The position numbers were made by a program, and so were the translations under genes. The notes below the pieces were generated by a model. That model saw only the letters and a list, made by a program, of their open reading frames with translations, ran no database searches and was not told the DNA's origin. This document shows, piece by piece, positions 59,466 through 64,000 of a stretch of DNA of 64,000 nucleotides. How positions within the stretch are numbered: position 1 is the first letter of the stretch; the number at the start of each line of letters is the position of its first letter. Source of the stretch: Aldehydirespirator sp965200005 (lineage in GTDB: Bacteria > Actinomycetota > Acidimicrobiia > Acidimicrobiales > Aldehydirespiratoraceae); contig OZ241331.1 of assembly GCA_965200005.1 (NCBI GenBank), forward strand, positions 1,922,001 through 1,986,000. The letters run 5' to 3'.

Positions 59466-60172
59466 TGGTGCAAGGGCTCTCGAAGCGCTTCGGTGGCACG
59501 GTGGCCGTGTCGCAGGCGAGCTTCGAGGTAGCGGCCGGTGAACGGGTCGGCATTATCGGGCCCAACGGAGCAGGTAAGACGACCCTGTTCGAGATGATCA
59601 GCGGCTTCCTGAAGCCCGACTCAGGACGCACCATCTTTGCTGGCTTGGATGTGTCACGCTGGTCGCCCGAGCGTCGTAGCCGGCTTGGCCTGGTGCGATC
59701 CTTCCAGAACGCTCGCATGTTCGAGACCTTGACTGTGCGTGAGACGGTTGAACTTGCAGCATCCACAAACCGTCGACCACCCGATATCGATCATCTGCTG
59801 AGAAGTCTCGGACTCACTGACCTCTCAACCCAACCGCTATCGGTGCTGCCGACGGGCAGCCGCCGGATAGTTGAGCTAGGTGCCAACTTGGCCATGTCAC
59901 CGAGGCTGTTGCTACTCGACGAACCCTCGGCCGGTGTGAGCCAAGCCGAGACCGACCACCTCGCTCATGTGCTTGACACCGCAGGTACTGCACTCGGAGC
60001 GAGTTTCGTGATCATCGAACACGATGTGGCGCTGCTGACTCACATGTGCGACACGATGCTGGCCATGGAGACAGGCAGAGTTATTGCCTCCGGCACACCT
60101 GCCGAAGTCACCTCACACCCAGCCGTAATCCGCTCCTACCTCGGCACCACTACCGACGGCTCAAGCTCGTAG
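59459..60172 (+). CDS. LivG-type ABC ATPase
   Basis: 237 residues from TTG 59459, overlapping the permease by 7 bases. Walker A GPNGAGKTT (about 34-42), LVRSFQNARMFETLTVRETV, a degenerate signature LPTGSRR in place of LSGGQ, Walker B LLLLDEPSAGV, and the switch His in IIEHDVALL. Powers import through the LivHM permease together with the LivF domain of 55264-57297. The poor start codon and the open frame upstream suggest it is really the C-terminal domain of the preceding gene (see there). Confidence 0.88.
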   Translation: MLVVQGLSKRFGGTVAVSQASFEVAAGERVGIIGPNGAGKTTLFEMISGFLKPDSGRTIFAGLDVSRWSPERRSRLGLVRSFQNARMFETLTVRETVELAASTNRRPPDIDHLLRSLGLTDLSTQPLSVLPTGSRRIVELGANLAMSPRLLLLDEPSAGVSQAETDHLAHVLDTAGTALGASFVIIEHDVALLTHMCDTMLAMETGRVIASGTPAEVTSHPAVIRSYLGTTTDGSSS

Positions 60173-60232
60173 TGCTCGAGAACCCGTTGGTGACGCTGAC
60201 GACGCGGAGAAGTTAGCGAGGATCGAAGGGCG

Positions 60233-61429
60233 CTATGGCTTGACGAGTCGGCGCTTGATGTGGTGCGACCAGATGTGGGCCACTACAGCGCTGGGACCTG
60301 TGCGCCAACACCGCAGAGGCTCGAAGCCGTCGTGAGCGAGGCACATGTTGCAGGAGACGCACTCGACCGTGCCGGTGCGACCCGCAGCCAACTTGTTCGC
60401 AAGATCCGGCTCGCGGATGAAAGGTCGAGACATCGCAAGGAAGTCCGCATCGCCCGACCGAAGAACATCTGTCATGGTCTCGGTAGTGCGGATGCCGCCG
60501 ACAAGGATCACCGGAATGTCGGCCACCTGTTTCACGGCACGGGCGAAGTGCCGGTAGTAGGCCTCCGGGCCTTGACGCTTGAAGATGCGCTGCACTAGGA
60601 CGTTCTGGGCCGCTTGCGCTCCCCCGACCGCGACGTAGGTGCGAATGTTTTCGAGGTAGCTCTTCATGATCCCGTAGGAAACTTCCACGGCGTCCAAGCC
60701 CCGCTCTGCGAGCAGGCGCACCCGCTCGACACTTTCGTCAATCTCCAGTCCGCCTGGGATCGAGTCTGCAATCCCGATGCGCGCCGTCACGGGAAAGTCC
60801 TGTCCCACTGCCGAGCGCACCGAGTCGTATACCGATAGCAAGAAACGACCCCGCCGGTCGGCGTCACCACCCCACTCATCGGTGCGTCTGTTGGTGATCG
60901 GTGAGGAGAACTCCGAGATCAGATAGCCGTTGCCACCGTGGATGTGAACACCATCGAAGCCGGCTTCCTTGGCACGCCCCGCGGCCTGGCCGAACGCGAC
61001 GATCACGGCCTCGATGTCGTTGCCTGTGGCTTCCCGAGGCTCGAGCCCATACATCTCGTTCGCTGTCGGAGACGGAGCGATTGGCCCAACTTCAGGCATC
61101 ATCGTCTGGCTGCCAGCATGGCCTATCTCAGCAAATATCCGCCCCTTGTTGGCATGGACTGCAGCCGTGATCTGCCGCATCGACTCAACGAGACCATCGC
61201 CATACAAACCAGGCTGGTTTGCACTGGCCTGTCCTCGCCGTTCCACATAGATGTGTCCCGTGAGGAGCAGCCCGGCTCCCCCAGCGGCCAAGGCGCCATA
61301 CAACTTCGCCAACTCAGGCGTCCCAGCACCATCAGCAGTAGCCATAGTCTCCGAAGTAGAAGCCCGAACCAACCGATTCCGCAACCGCAAAGACCCAATC
61401 GACCCAGCTTCAAGATAAGGCGCAGTCAC
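60233..61429 (-). CDS. NADH:flavin oxidoreductase / Old Yellow Enzyme family
   Basis: 398 residues, FMN-dependent reductase of activated double bonds. TIM-barrel segments: RLRNRLVRASTSETMATADG, EIGHAGSQTM, GFDGVHIHGGNGYLISEFSS with the substrate-binding HxxN-type motif, SPITNRRTDEWGG and RGRFLL, GGIRTTETM, and C-terminal VECVSCNMCLAH, whose Cys residues hint at the Fe-S-containing 2,4-dienoyl-CoA reductase subgroup, although the protein stops before a NAD(P)H domain. GTG 61429 start. Before the inversion it lay downstream of the SDR gene on the same strand, so both reductases probably belonged to the tetrapyrrole or a nearby operon. Confidence 0.9.
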   Translation of the reverse strand: MTAPYLEAGSIGSLRLRNRLVRASTSETMATADGAGTPELAKLYGALAAGGAGLLLTGHIYVERRGQASANQPGLYGDGLVESMRQITAAVHANKGRIFAEIGHAGSQTMMPEVGPIAPSPTANEMYGLEPREATGNDIEAVIVAFGQAAGRAKEAGFDGVHIHGGNGYLISEFSSPITNRRTDEWGGDADRRGRFLLSVYDSVRSAVGQDFPVTARIGIADSIPGGLEIDESVERVRLLAERGLDAVEVSYGIMKSYLENIRTYVAVGGAQAAQNVLVQRIFKRQGPEAYYRHFARAVKQVADIPVILVGGIRTTETMTDVLRSGDADFLAMSRPFIREPDLANKLAAGRTGTVECVSCNMCLAHDGFEPLRCWRTGPSAVVAHIWSHHIKRRLVKP

Positions 61430-61562
61430 ACCCCGCTCCGTTCAAGTCCTCAACCCCAGCGATCACCCCACCAGTATCGCCATCAAGTCACTCACGAGTC
61501 GCATTCCACTCCAGATACTTGTCGACTCAACACCCCGTGTCTCGCCAACTCAGGAGATCTTG

Positions 61563-62069
61563 CTAGAGGTCGGGGAAGAGGTTGCGTTTGTGTAGTGGGG
61601 CTGTCATGAAGCGGGCGAAGGCTCTGCGGCGGGTTAGCCAGGCGACTCGGGTGCCGGGTTTGTCAGCGGCTAGTACGTGTTCGGCCAGCCACGGCGTGAC
61701 GGTCTCTACACGGTCACCGAGGATGTTGAAGATCCGCTTGGCGCGTTCCCATTCCCCAGAAGTCAAGTCGTAATCGCCAACAAGCAAATCGGTCACAACG
61801 ATGCCTGGTGAGAGAGTGCAAACCTGTACAGGTGTCTTGGCTGTGTCTTTGAGGAGGGCCTTCTGGAGATAGCGCACAGCTCTCTTAGTAGAGCCGTAAG
61901 CGGCCATTCCCGGCTGGGTTGCCCCATCGCTTCCAAAGCCCTCGGTGAGCCAAACCTGGCCGCGACCCTGTTCAATCATCGACGCAACCGCGACCTTCAA
62001 TCCAAACAGAGTGCCGGTGAGGTTCACATCGACAAGACGCTTCAAATCACTTTCAGACTGTTTGAGGTT
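61563..62069 (-). pseudogene. Short-chain dehydrogenase/reductase, 3' half (displaced by inversion)
   Basis: Continues the gene begun at 48725. Reads NLKQSESDLKRLVDVNLTGT, then VWLTEGFGSD, and MAAYGSTKRAV with the catalytic Tyr and Lys (YGSTK), then CTLSPGIVVTDLL. It starts directly at the IS edge (62070) without its own start or Rossmann motif. Ends at TAG 61563. Together with the first half, about 268 residues, a normal SDR length. Confidence 0.9.
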
Positions 62070-62202
62070 TGAGGGTCGCTGGGTTTGTTGGTGGCTTGTT
62101 TTGGTGGGTCGCTGGGTTGTGGGTGTTTAGCGTTGGGTTGGTTGGTGTCTGGTGGGGTTGCGGGTTCGGGCGGTTGGTGTGGTTTTGGAGGTGGAGCGTT
62201 AG

Positions 62203-62451
62203 GGTGATTCGCGGTGGTGTGCGGTTCGTTGGGTTGGCGAGAAGCTGGGACCGAATCTTGAGACGATTCGTAAGTGGGTTCGCTGCTTCGAGATCGATAA
62301 CGGTGAGTTGCCTGGTTTCAAGACTGAGGATCGTGAACGGTTGAAGCAACCCGAACGCGAGAATCGCGAGTTGCGCAGAGCGAACGAGATTTTGAAGTTG
62401 GCTTCGGGTTTCTTCGCGGCGGAGCTCGACCGTCCACAAAGTCGCAGGTAA
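62203..62451 (+). CDS. IS3 OrfA (copy B), N-terminus interrupted by TAG
   Basis: Same as copy A: the same 82 codons from after TAG 62200-62202 to TAA 62449-62451, with KLGPNLETIRKWVRCFEID and the zipper-like ENRELRRANEILKL. The frame ends one base beyond the start of the orfB frame, the usual -1 frameshift overlap. Confidence 0.75.
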   Translation, partial: GDSRWCAVRWVGEKLGPNLETIRKWVRCFEIDNGELPGFKTEDRERLKQPERENRELRRANEILKLASGFFAAELDRPQSRR

Positions 62452-63334
62452 AGTTCATTGACGCTCACCGGGATGAGTTCGGGGTCGAGCCGATCTGTGG
62501 AACACTGCGGATCGCCCCTTCCACGTATTGGGCTTATAAGCGGCGTCCTTCGTCTGCTCGCGCGATCCGTGATGAGCAGTTAAAGATCGAGATCAGCCGC
62601 GTTTTTCACGACAATTTTGGTGTTTATGGGGCACCCAAGATTTGGGCTCAACTCAACCGCGAAAACATCAGGGTTGCTCGTTGCACCGTCGAACGTTTGA
62701 TGCGTGACCTCGGGATACGCGGAGCTACTCGAGGCAAACCCAAACAAACCACCACCCCAGTCGCGGCTTCGGAGAGTCCCAGGGATCTCCTGGATCGCAA
62801 GTTCGGGGCGGTGGCACGAACCGCCTGTGGGTAGCAGATCTCACCTATGTACGCACCAAGACCGGGTTCGTATATGTGCGGATCGTCGGCTGCAAAGCCT
62901 CCAGATCGCTAACCGCAAACATCGCTCTAGACGCCCTCGAACAAGCCATCTGGGACCGCAAACGCGACAACGGTGATCTCACCGGCTTGATCCATCACAG
63001 CGACAAGGGCAGCCAATACCTCGCCATCGCATACACCAACCGCTTAGCCCGAAACGGAGTCATCGCCCCAGTCGGATCCCGCGGTGACTCCTACGACAAC
63101 GCCCTAGCCGAAACCATCATCGGCCTCTACAAAACCGAACTCATCAACAACAAAAGACCCTGGAGCGGACTCAAAGACCTCGAACTAGCCACCCTCGAAT
63201 ATATTGACTGGTACAACCACCAGCGCATCTATGACACCCTCAGAAACACCACACCCACCGAACACGAAACCAACCACCACACTCAAACCACAACAAAAAC
63301 AACCAAACAAAAACACCACCAAACAACCCGGTAA
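62448..63334 (+). pseudogene. IS3 transposase OrfB (copy B), frameshifted
   Basis: Identical to copy A's OrfB up to about codon 122 (DLLDRKFGAVA), where GCACGAACC replaces GCACCGAACC; the lost C shifts the frame just before the first catalytic Asp (WVADLTYV). Downstream residues with the second Asp and Glu are intact in the other frame to TAA 63332-63334. Copy B cannot make its own active transposase if the base is really missing. Confidence 0.9.
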
Positions 63335-63340
63335 AATTCA

Positions 63341-64000
63341 AACCTCCGTCTTCGGTCTCCGCTGGTGGGGGTTGGGGTGTAGCCGTGGTCGTTGCGGGCG
63401 CTTCAGTTGTGGTCGGTGCAGCACTTGTAGTTGGTGCGGCTGTGGTAGTTGGTGCGGCTGTGGTAGTTGGAGCAGCGGTGGTGGTAGGAGCGGCCGTGGT
63501 GGTTGGCGCTGCTGTGGTCATCGTGGAGGTCTCCTCGACCACGGGCTCAGGCTCGGGCTCTTCTTCGGCTACCACTTCAGCAAAAGTGACCGCCACTCCG
63601 GCGTAGTTCGCTGAGGGCCCTATCCCGTCACCTGCAACAATGAAGCAGGAGTTCTCGTGATCGCAGCGGCCGGGCACAACCTTCACGGGGTACTCAATAG
63701 TTGCCGTGCCGTCCTCACCAGCTGTCACAACGTGCTGGCCGTAGTTGCTCAACTCGCAGTCAGTCGGCCCGGCAGCGGGATAGTTGAAGCACGTTACGAC
63801 GGTGATGTTCGCGCCTGCGAGCCAGCTTGAGAGTTCGACTGTGATGGTTTCGCCATCAGCGATGTCGGCTTCGTTGGAGAGCACCATCGTCTCGCCGTTG
63901 TGACCCTCTCCGTGATCGGCCACTGCAGTGCTGAAAGCCGAACCGATAGCGGCTACCGCAATCGCAATCACGGCGACAATGCGCCAGCTAACGCGTGACA
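63341..64000 (-). pseudogene. Neocarzinostatin-like secreted protein with Thr-rich stalk, 3' end displaced
   Basis: Minus strand, entering from the right edge of the window. The likely start (xTG TCA CGC..) sits at the very edge, giving MSRVSWRIVAVIAIAVAAIG, a signal peptide. The mature domain (about residues 30-130) has paired Cys (VVTCFNYP..DCEL and CDHENSCFIVAG) and ends GVAVTFAE, the pattern of neocarzinostatin-type beta-sandwich domains in actinobacterial surface proteins. Then an Ala/Pro/Thr repeat stalk (TTAAPT repeated about six times) up to ETEDGG, where IS copy B interrupts. The membrane anchor now lies at 50298-50383. Probably wall-exposed and lost to function here. Confidence 0.75.

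Larger units (their letters stand above)
50298..62069. other. 11.8-kb segment inverted between two IS3 copies
   Basis: Everything between the facing IS copies. Flipping it back joins the SDR halves (48725-49025 with 61563-62069) at one IS and the secreted-protein halves (63341-64000 with 50298-50383) at the other. The second site then shows a GTT...GTT 3-bp target duplication around the IS, which is absent in the present arrangement. This is what homologous recombination between inverted IS copies produces. Confidence 0.88.
62070..63340 (+). mobile_element. IS3-family insertion sequence, copy B
   Basis: 1,271 bp, inverted relative to copy A and the same sequence except for at least one missing C near 62816. 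Left end TGAGGGTCGCTGGG (62070), right end GGTAAAATTCA (63340). Left flank is the SDR 3' half; right flank is the Thr-linker part of a secreted protein. Pairing the right flank GGTT (read on the minus strand) with GTTCTGG at 50298 gives the 3-bp GTT target duplication of the original insertion. Confidence 0.95.

Noticed and set aside
50298..62069. Composite transposon bounded by the two IS3 copies
   Set aside because: The flanking half-genes match across the segment, showing an inversion of resident DNA rather than insertion of a foreign cassette.
62069..62344. Trp/Val-rich frame at the left end of IS copy B (and its twin in copy A)
   Set aside because: Out of frame with the recognisable OrfA; composition reflects the G/T-rich IS end.
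63338..63420. CRISPR-like short repeats in the 63.4-63.5 kb region
   Set aside because: The repeats are codon repeats of a Thr/Ala/Pro stalk with no spacers.
63385..63606. Plus-strand Val/Gly/Ala repeat frame
   Set aside because: Mirror of the Ala-Pro-Thr stalk of the minus-strand secreted protein.

Overview
The window carries a complete 16S-23S-5S rRNA operon whose sequence is actinobacterial. Together with the gene style (SLH-like repeats, Thr-rich linkers on secreted proteins, MFS-LivF fusions, many HyuA/HyuB pairs) it suggests a free-living, probably marine member of class Acidimicrobiia. That assignment is an inference from the reading; no database was searched.

Layout. 1-9 kb is ordinary chromosome: argH (cut by the window edge), a 3-methyladenine DNA glycosylase, a class A penicillin-binding protein with PASTA domains, tyrS, a Thr-linker cytochrome c lipoprotein, and a convergent SLH/PQQ-type sugar dehydrogenase. 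9.1-14.6 kb is the rRNA operon, with readable RNase III processing stems around 16S and 23S. 15-20.5 kb is a catabolic run (DapB-like dehydrogenase, HyuA, HyuB, TPP-dependent E1 alpha, first codons of E1 beta), broken at both ends by abrupt in-gene junctions. 20.5-30 kb holds two related fibronectin-III secreted-protein genes. They flank a block of RelA/SpoT-domain protein, small acidic protein, XRE-ImmA/IrrE protease and Fic protein that looks like a defence or toxin-type island. 30-38 kb has a phytanoyl-CoA dioxygenase-like gene, regulatory and small genes, a second (complete) HyuB-HyuA pair, and a double-domain nitrilase-like protein.

The most interesting part is 39.4-48.6 kb. A red-chlorophyll-catabolite-reductase-like gene, a Rieske oxygenase of the pheophorbide a oxygenase/VanA kind, and a second bilin-reductase-like gene lie in one tightly packed operon. 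A two-repeat calycin-like protein follows directly, and a convergent operon encodes three more members of that family plus a DUF3891 protein. A Dabb-domain protein and a chlorophyllase-like alpha/beta hydrolase come next. I read this as a candidate bacterial tetrapyrrole (chlorophyll/bilin) breakdown locus. PhyH (phytol side chain), HyuAB (ATP-dependent lactam opening) and the nitrilase homologue may be accessory steps.

49-63.3 kb is bounded by two nearly identical IS3-family elements in opposite orientation. The 11.8 kb between them (CoA transferase, acyl-CoA dehydrogenase, branched-chain-type ABC transporter, OYE-like reductase) has been inverted. The two halves of one SDR gene and the two halves of one membrane-anchored secreted protein now sit at opposite ends, and both genes can be rebuilt in frame on paper. 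The SDR and the OYE reductase therefore originally followed the alpha/beta hydrolase of the tetrapyrrole locus.

Caution on quality: about ten genes carry single-base losses or gains, mostly in short homopolymers. Two carry frame-breaking tandem duplications (31 and 28 bp), and three junctions fuse unrelated genes. Either this genome is decaying locally or the assembly contains indel errors and misjoins; reads are needed to decide.
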